The notes under the pieces were generated by a model that worked only from the letters and a program-made list of their open reading frames with translations, was not told where the DNA came from and ran no database searches. This document shows positions 1 to 15,400 of a stretch of DNA of 64,000 nucleotides, piece after piece. Position numbers and translations under genes: made by a program. Source of the DNA: Drosophila pseudoobscura (taxonomy: Eukaryota; Arthropoda; Insecta; Diptera; Drosophilidae); the NCBI RefSeq assembly GCF_009870125.1, contig NC_046679.1, positions 18,786,001 to 18,850,000 of the forward strand, read 5' to 3'. Within the stretch, counting starts at the first letter, position 1. Each line of letters starts with the position of its first letter.

Positions 1-327
1 ACTTTCGTTGGAAGGGCACTATGCAGTTGCCGCTTCGGCTTTTGTTTTGATCTGCTATCATCAAAATTAGTTCTATGCTAATCTCTCACCGCATTGGTTG
101 CATATCGATCTCGCGAATTAAGGTTTAACTGGCCGGGTAAACAAGCAAGCAATCTTCAGCTAAGCCGTCGGTATAAATAAACATTATTGCGTTCGACCCT
201 AATCGTTTTATTCAATTTCGAAGTAAATAGTTGTCAAAAAAGCTTGGCATCTTAATAAATTACATTACATTCAACCGCAAAATAATTTAACTATGAAAAA
301 TACTGTTTCAATAATAAAGTATAAAAG

Positions 328-333
328 TTTATT
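328..333 (-). terminator. Candidate poly(A) signal of the sidestep-family gene
   Basis: AATAAA on the minus strand, about 85 nt past the stop codon at 417-419. The region 1-416 has no other coding signal and is taken as 3' UTR and downstream DNA. Confidence 0.5.
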
Positions 334-416
334 CTAAGAGTTTGAAATTCAGGATACAGAGAATATTAATAATGTAATCACAGGGGAGTGTCGACCACCC
401 TGTGGAATTTCTATAG

Positions 417-3400
417 TCATACAGTGCTGTCGCGTTTAATCATTAATGGAGTTTGGACGGTAACCTCGTCATCGGAAAGATTTTGTTCAACTGAGTGAAT
501 TTCATCGCTGCCGAGTCCTATGCAGACTCTACCGCTTTGAGATTGGTTTATATGATGCAAGGGTATTGTTCTTCCTTGTGGCTGAGGTAAAACATTTGAT
601 GTCGAAGGAATAGAGCTATTCGAAGCTAAAGATGATGCAGTTGAATGTCCAAGCAATGATTGTGAATGGTTATGGCTATGCACTCTTGATTGTGGAAAAG
701 AAAGTTGATGAAACGTTGATGTTGGTCTAATTCCGCTTATGTTGCAATTATACTTTGGCCAAGCATTGTGCAACGACTGGCGAGGTAGTGTACATTGGGA
801 AATTGAGCTTGAATATACATGTGGAGTAACGTTCTGAAATAAAATAAAAAAATATGTTTTAGAATGTTTTTATTGTTTAGAGTTTTAAGATAAGAATATA
901 ATAAGTAATGAGTGCTTAATAATCTATAATAATTAGAGGATCAAGTAGGCCGAGAACGTGGAGGTCATTACAGCTCTACCTTATTCCACTAAAATAGCTA
1001 GGAGTTATTCGGAACAACACCAAAATGAATGCTTCGCCAATTATATTATATTATATAACTGCAAAAGCATTAAGATGAGATGGCATAGGAGCGTGAATCC
1101 GTACCACAAAAGAACAGTTTAACCACCACCCAGCGTCTTAACTGGGGACGATTTTATAAAACTAATAATATCGATTAAGCATACTCTTCAGAATATATAT
1201 TTAGTATTTACCACCTTAGTTTTTAACTACATGATAATTTTGGATTCATTCAAGGACTGTTCGATTTGATTCATTTGGTTGACAATTCAAGCTTTAACTT
1301 AAGCCTAATTAAATCTAGCACTTCGGCATTATTTTCTACACGTATTCAAAAAAAGCAGTGTTTTTTAAGACTTTGAGTACATTTTTCTCAAAATCTTGAA
1401 ATTCTAGCTTTTGGAGGTCAGATTCGTATTCAGCGATAAAAATTCCAAAAAATCCTTTAAATATGAAAAAAGTTTTTCTAAATTAAAATCACCGAAAACT
1501 TTGGGTGACTGTAATTTAATTATTTATTTGGCAGGGCGAAAATGATCTCCTTCAATATTAGCGAACAACTATATTTTCTTCACAATTCAAAACTCTTACT
1601 CTAGTTTTTGTCCGCATCCTTTGGCAACAAGTCTAGCCTTGTAACGTTCCACTCTTCCATTTGCATCGTGCATGATTGCGTACACCCAGCGACATCCAAT
1701 TGCTTTTTGGCCAGACGGCAATTGCGCTCGCTCCCATGTCTCATTTCTCATCAGCGCGTTGTACTCTCTAGTATAGCTGTCCACCATTCACTGTTGTTAT
1801 CACTCGCTTAATAAAACGCACATGGTGGTGGTGAATGAGGTGAATGAGTCACCTCTTTGGGTGGTCCTCCATTTCTTTGCGGCTCCTCAGATGACTGGCC
1901 ACCCACCTTGCTACCTGATAAGCCAGCCCTTGAACTTCGCCGGAAGGCTCTTCTGGGTAAATCGCCCTACATATACATGGTTTCTGATTCCAAGTATGCG
2001 AATTCATTTGCTTCCTTGTAACGCGTTTTCGGATACATTCACAAGTTTTGTAACCGAATTCGGCGCCCCGGACTCACTGTCTCAGACATTGAACATGGAA
2101 CCCAGGTATTGCTGCGACTAGTCCAGCGTACTCAGCTATGGGAGGACATTGAGCTCAATTGCATCATTGTCGCCATTAATGGATCACTTTGGACTTCTCA
2201 GGGTAGATGGTCAACTGAAAAACTCTTCGTTGGATCTCGATCCAATCTTGATCTTTCGACTGAAGCCCAGGATATTGGAGCATTTTATTGCAGATCTTCC
2301 AAAGGAGCGGCTCGACGGCTCTCATACCTTTGAGATCACAGGCGTGGACTTTTGTGGGCCGTTTTTCTACAAACCGGAGGAATTCTCTTTATATTGCCTC
2401 TATCATATTATATCCACCACTAATTCTCTTCCTCTTATTAAATTGCTAATCCTCACTCACCTTTCTAGTAATTAGTAATTGTAGTCGTATTCGTAAATGT
2501 ATTTTGAATGCATGTTTAGTTTCTTAACATACGCATTTTGTTCGGCTACGCACCGCGCGTCATGCGGCAGCGCTTCTCGGTCGGTTGGGCGGGAGGAGGG
2601 CTGCGTTTTGCTACTTGACGGTGCAATAATTGCATCGCCTCTTGTAAGATGCAAACATTGCATGTCAACGTCCATATAAATCTGTCGTACTCTGCTTAGC
2701 AGCAGTCCCGAGCAGCTCTAACGCTCTCGGGCTATCCTACTCTCTCGTCGCGTCTAAGCTTGCTCCATAGGGCCCAAACATTTGGCCCGTCAGCCCTGGC
2801 TTTTTTCGGTCGTGAGCTAATCGTCGCAGTTATTAGATTAACATCCTCGCATCAATCGTTCGCCCAATTACCTACATATGTACATACGCGATAAGTCGCT
2901 TTACATATGCTAATAAATTGTGAATTACATGCGAACTCTCGACTTTCATTAAATACAGAACTCGCTTTTATTAAAAGCGCTTAATAGCTTAACAGAGATG
3001 ATTTGTTCTACTTGCTTACAAAAAATATGTACTTACAATTGAGATTTCTCCAGCCATAGCCTGTACCGGGCTATGCACTCCACTGCGTAAAGTACAATAG
3101 CCCATGCCGTGGGAAGTGCGTAATGTCATTTCAGCAGCTGTTATATGTTGCGGCTCATTTAAAGAAATTCCTCTACTAGGACTGTGGTCAGTATGGATTG
3201 TTGAAATCTGTTGTCTGTTCCTTGTACTGTCGGGCTAGAATGATTGTGATGATTAAATATTTCCTTATGTTCCCGATATATTAAATAATTAATTTAAATA
3301 TCTTTCCAGTCTGTAGTAATAGCACTATTAGCACTATGCGACAAAATGTAAACTTTTCATAACTAGTAGCTGGTCTTGAAAAAGGGCCTTTGCAACGGCA

Positions 3401-6400
3401 ATACAATAGTAAGATGAGCAACGCTCATACATTTGTTAACCACTTTATATGTATACTCATTTTTGTTAAAGATATTATAAAGAATAATATAGAGTACATA
3501 TACGATTATAATGATCAGATATACATAAGTAAATACATAATATATTTCAGACATGACTTGACAGTCGAATAATTGTCATTAGGGTATTCAGCGTGCAATG
3601 TGTAAATCAGCAAACAATTTTTAAATACGTTTGCATGCATTAAAAAGTAAAAATGTACGTGTGCGTACATTTCTGAACGATTTAATTCCGCTTTCATTAC
3701 TGCTGTTGTCACTGTCGATCTCGCTATATAGGGCTCGGGCGTTGATGAGGGTTAAAGTCTCCTCTGGAAAAATACGATCTTCTTTGTTTTCATATTACGG
3801 GATCGGAGCCTATTTCAAACTATGGGAGGCAAATCGTTCGTTCTCTTTCGTAGTGACTAGACATATTGTTGTTTTGAGCTACGCCGGTGTTTTGCCGAAT
3901 TCATCTTTTAATTAAACATAATTTAATTATATATTTCGTACGTCGGTTAGTAGTGTGTTTGTTTTGTTGTTTTTTGTAACTACGCTCTCAATTAACATAT
4001 ATCCCGCTCTCTTGTCGTAGCTCTTCGTGTTTATCGTTCTCTCCCTATTACTCAAACCTCGCTCACGAAACTTTTTGGGCAGTAGCTTTCTCTTTTATTA
4101 GCTCTCGTTTTAACCGCTGTCATATCAGTCTTACTAATCTGTGGTACTGTGGTAATCTAGTGGTACGGTTAAACGTTTATTTGAGAGTTAAGTGGTATAT
4201 ACATTATTAGCACGAAAAAAAGGGTTGCCAGATAATTGTTGCTTATTCAAACAATAGTATCGATTAAATTTTTAACAAACGCCATGGTCTGTGTCAAAAA
4301 ATAATGTAAAAAGGATATAACTTATGATCCCTTGCTGGCTCTGCAATAGCGCAGTGCACTAAAAATCAGGCCCGAAAACCCTCGTGTGTGTGATGCTATC
4401 GCGCAACGAAATGGTTTGACCGACATGGTCAAATTCATGAGGCAGACGCGTAAGGGCTGCAAAGAGCTGACCGTTGTCAGAAAGACAGCTTCCTTTAAGT
4501 GTAGGTACACAATATTTAGAAAGCACCGTTCGTCTCGATGTGCAGGTGTTGTTCTCATTGCAGTGGACTTAAACTTCACGTCTGAACATTTAAAAGTCTA
4601 GGTTCAAAATGACCTGGAGTTCCTGTGTGTACAATTGACTTCATTACTTGCTTGTATATTCCAACTTCTTCGGATATCTCCTCGCTACCAGATAGGGATC
4701 ATATGTTCCATAGTTCCAGACCATAGTTCTTGTTTGGTCTTCGGTAAACGACTCTAATAACTAGTGCCCATTCCACTACATGATTTTTTTGACTGCTTAC
4801 TGGACCTGTTCCTAACCTTGGGTAGATTGATTGATCTTTGCTTTTTATCGGATCCGAACCAATAGTTGTTAGCCCGAGCCCTTTCGCTCACTATACCTGA
4901 AGACGCCTACCATCCTACTTTCGAAGTGTCGCTAGATATAGGACCAACTGTATTGGATCGGTCGAGTAGGCCACCTGAACGTGTTCGTTGCTTAATAATC
5001 TAATTAGGAATTTTGATTGGTCCGGTATGTACTTGTGCACTGATGTTATAAAAGGCACAAACATTTTTTACAATGCTCTTGGCACATTTTTTGATTCTTG
5101 TGTCCCGCTTTCTTGTGCGATTAGATCTGGAAAAACACCTTGGTTTACCAAAGAGTTATCCAGCCGAAAAAACTTAAAATAAAGACTTTATACCAAATTT
5201 CAGGATATTCGTTCTCCTACTTCTCACTCTCGCTATGTAATAAGCTCGGTCAAACTTTTCAGTTCTTAATGCAAAATGCTATAAGGATAGCAGGATACGT
5301 TTTTCTCAGGGCCTTAAACAGTTTTACTGCTTCGTAAAAAGTAAGCGTAGAACGTCCGCACACTCATCCGACCTACACCGACTTTAGTAAAGCATTCGAC
5401 TCTGTAAACCATTCCTTTATCGCATAAACTTGACCCTTTACGGTTTCCGCCCAACCTCCTGAGATGGATTTCTAGCTATCTTTGTGCCAGTTATCAAAGA
5501 GTTATCTTCAAAAACTCCCTCTCTTCACCAGTAAAGGTTTCTTCGAGAGTACCACAGGCCCCTTACTCTTCACACTCTTTATTAATGACCTGCCTTCGGT
5601 ATTAACATGCTCTCGAGTACTTATGTATGCGGTCGATGTTAAACTATGTATCCAGTATAAGGACATTTCATTTCATTCTCGCTTGCAATCCCATCTCAAT
5701 AACTTTCATTCATGGTGTTGTGCTAACTTGTTACACCTTAATGCCTCGACAAAATTATGACATTTCATCGTTCTAGCACCTTGTTGGCTCCCTATACCCT
5801 ATTTGGTGGTTCTCTTGAGAGAATTACCCTGGTGGATGATCTTGGTGTCTTATTAGACGCAAAGTTAAAGTTTACCGAACACATTTCAACCATGGTAAAT
5901 AAGGCCATGGACGTGCTTGGGTTTATAAAGAGGTGGTCAAAGGAATTTGACGACCCCTATATAACAAAGACTCTCTATACCTCGCTAGTTCATCCGATCT
6001 TAGAATACGGCTCCTGTGTATGGTGCCCTCCGTACAAAGTACAAAAACTTCTTACTCTTTGCTCTGCGGGCCTTGACTGGGATGCGGGTGTGCGACTCCC
6101 ATCGCTGTGCAACATGTTCGTTGAATGAACTGCCACATCTATATACTGTATGGTTAGTGATCGAACCGATTTCTCTAGATATAATTAATACTTAAATGAC
6201 TCGACTCTTACCTGATCATCTGAATCAATAGTTTCCGGTACAACATCGGGATTTTTTTCATCATAATCCTCTAGATCCTTACTTGCAGAACTTTTATCGC
6301 TTGGTCCTGGAGATTCACCTCTTGATATATTCTCATTAGACAGTTCTTTCTGACGCCTTCTGGATGAAGCTGTGCATGGTATTCGTAGAGCGAGTATAAT

Positions 6401-9400
6401 CGCTAGTATGGCGACCAGTACAGCTAAGGTTAATCCAATTGTTAGCGATACAACTGGCGAGAATAAAAGCTCCGCACGAAGATTATTAGCTTAAAGTTTA
6501 AAAAAGCATGAAATTGTTCGATTTGTTATTTAGAGTGTATTACTATTGGGTTGATAAAATTACTTATTTACTTATATATTTACTTGAATAATTACTTAAT
6601 AAAATATTTAATAATATTAATCAAATATAATAAGTATATTCCCCTCAGGCTGATTTAATGGCATCAATTAGGGTCTCAGAGTCTTGAAATTGCCTTCCGC
6701 CCTAATATACTTTTCGAGACAATAACCCCCAACCGTTTCTATAATATTAAGGTCCGGGAAGTACGGCGGCCAGTCTAGCAATTCCACATTTTGTTGATTT
6801 ATCCACTTTTTTACCACTCTAGCACTATGAATGGGGGCATTGTCGTGATGGTAAAGCCATGATTTCGATCCAAAAAAACTAGTTATGATTTTTATTTCAT
6901 TCTCATTGTAGCCCAAAATTCTCTTTAGCTGTACATCGCATTTGACTGTTGCCACGCGGCCCACTCCGCTTCGTTTTTTTGTCAATCCCTAGGGCAGAAT
7001 AATTCTACAACGAACACACAGTTTTTGACAGGGCGTATGGCCAGTCCCAGTCTCGGAGAAAATATGCCTTCACCTGCCCAAGACATACAATTTTATCCGT
7101 GATTTTGCATGGAATAGTTGAATATTTTTTAAATTGTTAATCCTTGAAATCGTAGTTATGAAGTCTAGTGTAATTTTGGCTAGGGTAAAGCGGGAGCGCA
7201 ATAAAAGCTCGCTCTCTCGCTCCTAGCGAAATCTGCCCGCTTTGCCACCGAAGGTTAGCTACACATTTTTTCGTCCCGCCCAATAAATTTCAAACTACAG
7301 GCACCAAAAGTTTTCTGTTCTTCATTTTAGAAAAACTCTTCTGATTTTGAAACCTTCTACAGTTCTGCTACGTATATAGACGCACGCTCCAGTGACTCTC
7401 ATGGAGGCGTCTGCAAAGGCATGTACTTGAATCGGTGACATGGGATCAGTATGCATAAATCGAGGTATGGTAATCTTCTCCAACTGACCCAAGGATTTTT
7501 TTAATTAGTTCCATGCTGTTCCCAAGTTCATTGGAATTGACTCATCCCAAAATAGCATGTTTAGCCAAAGCTCCTGCATTAAGACCTTTGCCTTAATTAC
7601 TAAAGGACTAGACTAGGGGGGCAAACAGCTTTGATGTCACCGATAATATGTTCCATTTTGTCGCTCTGAGTCCGACATAGTCCTCATTCAGGAGCCCTGG
7701 GTCCTCGGAAACAGGGTCTCTGGTCGAGTACTCCTGACTATAAGCTATACGTAGCTGACACCGCAGGTAAAACCCGCACCTGCATTCTTGCAAAAAGAGA
7801 TTTGCACTTATTTTTGCTCCCAAATTTCAGCAATGAAGACCAAACAGCAGTGTGCCTCGAAGGCCAGGGGTGCTCACAGGCGCTCAGGGCGCTAATAACA
7901 GACTGCGAGGCAAAGGACAACGGCCTAACCGTAGGATGCTACGCCAATGCACACCACTGCCAGTGGGGAAGCCCTGACACCAACGAAAGGGGTGAGTACC
8001 TTTTCAACTATTTACTGACCACTCAGATGGTCCTATTAAATAGGGGGAGTGATGCCACCTTCATTATTAAAAACCGCAAGGAGGTCCTGGACCTCGCACT
8101 TGCCTCTCATGAGTTACATGGCAACATCGTATCCTGGAGGGTCCTGGAAGAGCACTTCTTCTCGGACCACAGGTACGTGGATACCGTATTCTCTTTTTCA
8201 CTACTTTCAACTTAATCTAAACTAACCTAAGATTATTAAAATTATATTATTTTTGGGTATATGAAATTAAAGAACTTTAATGTCTGTTTAAAAATTTGAA
8301 AGATCTTTTTGATAAACAATATTCGGGTAGTAAGCAAGCAAAATAGAGGACTGTAATATATCAAAGGTAAGCCAAGCTTAAGTAAAAAAAAAAATTTTGC
8401 TCACTCTGTTCTGATGTTAGCTGCTTTTCTGGCATTCGGAGCATAGCCGCATTAAGTATTTCAGGATCAGATCGGCCTTTTGTATTAAAGGAAAATATAG
8501 ATAGCTTATACAGGGCACCTGGAGTAAGACCCGAAACCGTAAATCTTGGATTCGTTGATGTAATATTTGCTTTCATTTCCTGAAATAAACAAATTAACAT
8601 AGCTCGTAAAAAATGTTTTGAATCAATTATTGCTATAAATATATTGAGTTAAATTACGCCAAATTAATTGATTAAAAATGTGGTCTGTTTCAAAATTTGG
8701 AAACGTTTGCATTTAAGAAGGACGTATCTAAATTTTTTCACATTTTTATGCGTAATTTCTGCATATCTAACATCTAAAACAAAGGTATTTTTACTACTTA
8801 ACCAAGTGCCGACCAAAAAAGAATCGCCGACATTTATTCATCCTTCGGTGATATCAGCATATTGTACAACTGAAACTCGATACTCAAATAGGATAGGGGT
8901 ATTGTGAAAGAAGTAAATGTCTAACATCCAGAAAGAAACGTTTATAACCTCAGTTGTAAGTTTGCCAGTTTATTTCAATATTTTACCCCGTCCTCTTCCG
9001 ACCCACAAAGTACGAAAATCTGGGCATCTAACCAAAAACGCAGAATCATTAAAAATAGGCATATTTAGCAGATTTCTTAATGTGGATCAGGTCGGATCAT
9101 AATTATGTTTTATTTCTATGTTTTGGGCCTGTGCTATTACGACGGTAATTATGAGGTAGATTTTAATGGTGTTGAAGTTCGCCGAAAAAAAGGTGTTGAG
9201 TGGGGATATGTGTGAGAGCTCGGATTGTGGTAATAAAGTACAATTGTAGGCTGGTTTTCCTCAATTGTACAACACTAAGAATTGATTTTTATATTTTTCT
9301 TTAACAAAAAGTTGCAGCATGACCAGTTTTTGTTGACCACTTTCCGAACTAACGAACGACCAGTTGATTTGAAAAGGTTTGTTGCGAAGACTTTTCTGGC

Positions 9401-12400
9401 ATTTGGTACGCTTTAAAACACTCATAATGTCGATTGATTCTTCACCTCTGTATGTATATATTAAAAAAGCTTTTGAAGCTAATTTTCTTATGCCATTCGA
9501 CACGTGCTTCTTTTTCACCGGTTTTTTAAATAAACACGATGTGATCGTGTGCAATTTTATTGATGGACGTCCTACTAATGTCTAAGGACTCACTGAAACT
9601 GGAGCCCGAGACTCCTATATTTTCTTATTTTGCAAAGTCAGATCTCATACGGCGGTTCTGGGTTTTTTTTGCAAGCGATCTTCTCTCCCCTCTCAGTTTA
9701 TATAATATTAATACGAGTATGTATGACGGGTGAGTAATAAAGTTGAACATAAAATATTTTTAATCTAGTGTATCTTACATGTGTATTAGTGTCCGTCAGC
9801 TCCATAAGAAAATGTTGCGGTAGGCCGCCATTGAAACCATCACTACAAGTAACCGTTAATGATGACACAGATATATTGATTAGAGTACAATTGTGCACTT
9901 TTTCCGGTCGACCTTAAAATATATAAGAACAATTTTTTATAGACAATAAAATAATTACATTCAAAACAATTCTGGTATTGCGAGTGATAAAAAGGAAGGG
10001 TATATCAGAAGCTGATCATATTAGATAAAACTATAAAAAAGCCTCATGTATATCTTTATTTATATATATATAGTGACATATCCATAATTCTCCACCTCCC
10101 ATACACATTATGTTTATGTCCAATTCATCCACCCCATCCACACTAGTACCCCATCCACACAAGTAACAGGACACCACTGAAGAATCAATAACTGATTCTT
10201 CCCACACTACAAGCTAGGGCCCTATTATATAAACAATGGACTCCATTGATTCATCAAGCCAGAATCACGCCACTCTCGGTGTCGGGTCAAGCAGCTTAAA
10301 TATTGTAAATTATTGCCAGTGGTGCGGCCCAAAGGAAATGCATTTTGTTGTTGTCATTTCCAATGCCCCCACTGGAAAGATCATTTGCTACCGCATATGC
10401 ACATGCAGCGGAATTCTTTCGTCTCTTTATATCGCAATCTCTCGCACTCGGCTTAACAGCGGCCCCGAGCAGCTCTAACGCTCTCGGGCTATCCTACGCT
10501 CTCGCTCGCGTCTAAGCTTGCTGCATAGGACCCGGCAATTTGGCCCGTCAGCCCTTGCATGGGCAGTCTTGAGCTAATCGTCGCAGCTATTAGATTAACA
10601 TCCTCGCATCAATCGTTCACCCAATCATCCCCATATGTACCTACGCGTTAAGTTGGTTTACGGTTTACGATTTGCAAAACTAATTTAAGTGAACTGAAGT
10701 GAGCGGAGATAGTGAATCACCAAGGACAGTGAAACACTAAATACAAAATCAAAAAAACTTACAAGTGAACCAAAATAAAGTTAAAAACTACAACAAAACA
10801 AAACCAATCAACACCAACAAATACAACATGGCGTTACCACCACTGACATTGAGCGAAATCCACTTGAACCAGGCATTGCTGTCGATCCGACAAATCCGAC
10901 AAATCCTGCCTTTGATGGTTCATCTGGACAGTTGAGTTCGTTCATCAACCGAATCGAATATGTATGCAGTTTATATCCAACTGAAGATCTTCGACAACAA
11001 AGGATCCTATTTGGAGTGACCGAGATCCAACTGACAGGAGAGGCACAACGCATATCGCAGATGATACAACCCAACACATGGCACGAACTGAAGACGGCGC
11101 TAATCAAGGAGTTCAAAAATCACACACCGTATGAAGAACTCTTGCGACAACTATACACCACCAGATTCAACGGCAGTCTTCGTATGTTTATAGAAGAATT
11201 AGAGATAAAAGCATTATTAATAAACAATAAGCTAAAATTAGAAAATATACCAGAAAATAATGTCATTTATACAAATTTTCTGAATAACACAATTAAAGAT
11301 GTCATTACTCGAAAACTTCCTGACAGAATGTGCATGACCTTGCGCTCGAAGTTTTCTTTGCTTGAAAATATCCCAAGGACTCTAATCTTTGCTTTATAGG
11401 CAAGCGAACAGAGTATTCCCCTGAGGGTAAGCTAGTGTGATGGTTGACGAAGTGTTCCTCCTCTGTTGCCCTTGCGATTGGTTCAAAGAGGTTTGTGCAC
11501 TTCCCAAAATTGACGAACCAAGTCATCGAGCCAAATGCTGTGATTGGTGTCATCCGAAGATTGGGTTTCGATAACCGACGAAGAGTTAGGGGCCGAGTGG
11601 CCGACACCAGATAGAATTCATCCGAGATGTGTCTTCTGCAGCAAAGGTAATCCAGGCGCCAGCTAAATTTGTCTTACACACAGCAACTCAAAGAAAAGTC
11701 CGGCTCCGATGAGCAGATCAATGCGCTGCGGCTTATGGCACAAAAGGCCAGCAAGCTGGATATTCAAAGGTATAGGCCAATTAGCAGTGCTAATTGAGAC
11801 GCAAGGTTGACTATTCGTAATCTTCTGGGCAACGACGGCAGTGATGCTAGTGGTGAAATCTGAAATCCGCGATTTCAAAACGAGATCCACCGAGATACCT
11901 TCAGTTGAGAAGCTAGCATCTCCTATGCCAGAGACTGCAGTAAGGGACTAAGTTTTACGCAGTTGATGCTGATTAGCTAGACGAGCTGTTACGAAATGCA
12001 ATTGCGAGCCCGAGTCCAACGACGACGGTGGCTAATAGAACAGGCTCAGACGAATGCTGGGATATATGAGCATGCGGCGAGGAGGGCGAGACGGCGAGAC
12101 AATGCAACCATGGCGGTATGAATATCGAGTCTACCTATTCATAGTTGATTAAAACCAAAGCATAAATTCCTGTGGAATATAATTTTCAAATGAACCGTTA
12201 AACACCGGTCGGTACTTCTGGCACTGTGTCGTTTTTACTTTCTTCGGAATAGGACCATTTTTTTTTTAACAATACCAACATTTTTTATTTGCAACAGTAT
12301 TTAACGGTAATGTGGCATTTGGGAAGGTACTCTTCTAGGGACGGGTTTCAAAAATGTTTTTTTTTTCAGTCAGATTTCCATATCACATGACTTCGGCATA

Positions 12401-15400
12401 TCGTTTGCAAAAGCGCTATGAAGCCATTTGACCAATTATCCTAAAATCACATTTTATCATTACTTAATGGTACATTACAATACAGGCCTAAAATATCAAG
12501 ATATATAATAATTTCAAACTTACATCCAAATAAATATATTAAAAAAATATTTTTTAATTAAAATTTTTCATTTAAAAAATAACAAAAATATTTGTCTCAT
12601 TCTTAGTATAATTTTTTCTCAAACGTTGATTTTTTTAACTTTTTCAACTTGATCAGTTGTTACCGCATATGTACATCGAGCAAAACTCATTGAACATATC
12701 TGATAGCTTTAGTTTTTGGTTCATTATTCAACATTAAAAAGGTCAACTTTTTTCATAAGTCTATTTAATATTAATTTAATTTAACAGGAATAGGTTCTAA
12801 GTCACTAGAGTTTTATAAAGAGAATTATAGAATTGTTATTGATTATTAAAAAGTAAAATTTACCTGCAGCAATAATGTGAAATACGCAGGGTACTCGCTG
12901 CTTTCCGATTTTATTCGTAGCTATACATAAAAGGGTACCATAGTCCAGTTCAGTTATTGGAGTGTATGTTACAACGGAAGATGTGCCTAAAAAGATGTAA
13001 TATATGATATCTAGCTGATTTCAAATAATTTTGAAATATTAAAATTCTCTCATTGTACTGAAATTTACTTTTACTTTTACTTTTACTTTTACTTTACTTT
13101 TATTTCTTTCAACTTAGTCTGCTTAAGGTTTCTCTCAACACTTTATCCTACGATGGTGCACAGTTCCCATATTATGTATTAAGGTTCTCCTTGGCTTGAG
13201 TGATGTTTTTTTTTTTTCAAAAAAAAAAAACCTTAATAGCGGTTGTTCTTTTGCATATCCTCATTAAATTGACCCAATAAGCTGTAATAATATTCACCAT
13301 TGATTTTTTTAGCTTTTTGAAGAAGTCAATGTAGATAATACCGCGTGCATCCCAAAAAATGACTTAATTGGCTGGAAAGCCCAACTTACTCTTCTTTGGT
13401 GCAGAATCACATTGAGAAACCGAATTTTTTGACTGCTGTCCGCTCTCTGCTGTTTTGTGGTGGACCCATGTTTTATCCACGGTTAAGAAACGGCCTTATT
13501 GTGGTTAAGCAACGTCAAACACTCTTGTGAAATTGTCAAACGTGTCCGTTTGTGGTACACATCTTGAGGAAAGTTTTGTCATACCCAAGTGATCACTCAA
13601 AATGAAAACTTCTGAGTCCATTCGTATGCCACTGACTTCCATAATGTCTCGCACTTTCAAACTCCGAACAAATTGTGAATTTTTGCAGAGAGAGAGAATT
13701 TTTGGTGTAGAGACCAGACAAACCGAAATTGTGCAAACCATTTTTTATACCGGATACTCAAAATGAGGATTTCCGACCCTATAAAGTATATATATTCTTG
13801 GTCAGCATCAATAGTCCTCCGTCCGTCCATCCGTCTTGTTGCATAAGTTGCTTCAAAAGTAACAACATACAACATCCGACCATTCGTCTTGAATCGATCA
13901 TCTTACTACGAGCCACTGAACAGGAGCAGTTCTTATAATTTATCGGCTGGCATGTGTGGTTAGGCAGAACTTACCCGATTGAATAATGTGATTTTTAGCA
14001 ACGTCAATACTTTCCGCCGAATTATTAAATGTCCAACTAAATTCGACTTCATGTGGGTTTGCATCGACAACACACCTTATTTTAGCATCTTCGTGTTTTG
14101 CTATCCCGTAGATTTTCTTCTGGTTCTGCAAACATGTGGGAGAATCTAAAAAATGAAATAAGACAAAGTTCAACTTTAAAAGATTGTAAATAAATACTGT
14201 TAAGGCAAATCAGTTGCCTGCCTATATATGACGTAGACTATTTATATTATGATGCTCGGATTGGGATTCGGATTCGGAGGCGTTGGCTTCGGCGTTTATA
14301 TTGCCGGCTATCGGCTGTGAAAACGATTTTACTTTTTCTATAAATGTTATACTTAATAATGTAGCTTTCTCGCACGGAAGTTAGCTTTTTTGTTTGACTA
14401 AAAATAAATATCTATAAAAACATCGTACGAGAAAAACTTACACAAAATATTCAAGGCAAACGGGGCACTTATTCCTTCTCCTTCTGCATTAAATCCAACG
14501 CATGAATAGTTACCAGCAGTTGATCTTGTCACACCTTGCAGAACCAAAGAGTGGTTACTAATTATTATCCCTTGAGAAATGTTATGAAACAATGGTTGAT
14601 CCTATAAAAAAAAGAAAAAAAATGTATAATAGTTTTTCTTAATATGTGCGAAACCAAAAGCAAAAGTAATATACTAAATTCTGCTCATTAAGATCGGTAA
14701 AGACAGCTATTTCCCGACATATTTAATTCAATTATTTTCAATATGAATGCTGATACTCACAGCTTGTCAGACATTTTAAAATACACAGATGCTGCATCTA
14801 AAATGACTTGATCTTCTTAAAATGAAAGAAAGGTCAGAAAGTTCCGTCGTTTTGCTTTAATTTAACAAATTAAGGTATTTTATCACGATTTATATTTTCG
14901 AAACAACCAAGTCCGTCAGAAAATGAAACTTATTGTAGTATGCAACGTAATGAAGTGGTGGAGGGTGAAAAGCTTCTGCGCTTAATCTAGTCTTATTTCA
15001 GTCGAGAGGTGGCATGAGTAAGAGGAAGGAGACGCTGCTCTATTTGCTCGCTTTTTACATAACGTAAAAATGGATAAAACGAAGGGGGAACGTTGTGAGT
15101 TGCTGCGGCGACCGCAACTCTACATTCATACCCGATACATAGTCAGTATGGCTACATTGAGCGACAATGTGTGCATGCGGGAGAGACAGAAAACGTGTCT
15201 GAACATATCGTCGGGCGCTGCGTAGCCACTGCAAATTAATTTGTTCCTTTTGGCTATAAAAATGATCCGATCTGATCCAGATTCAGCAATCTCATAGATA
15301 CAGTCATTCTCTATGATTGTGAGTATTTTTAGTTTTCTCGTATCTTCAAAATTGTGCATGCCACAGACTTTCGTCCTTTGTGGGGTCGGAAGTGGGCGGG

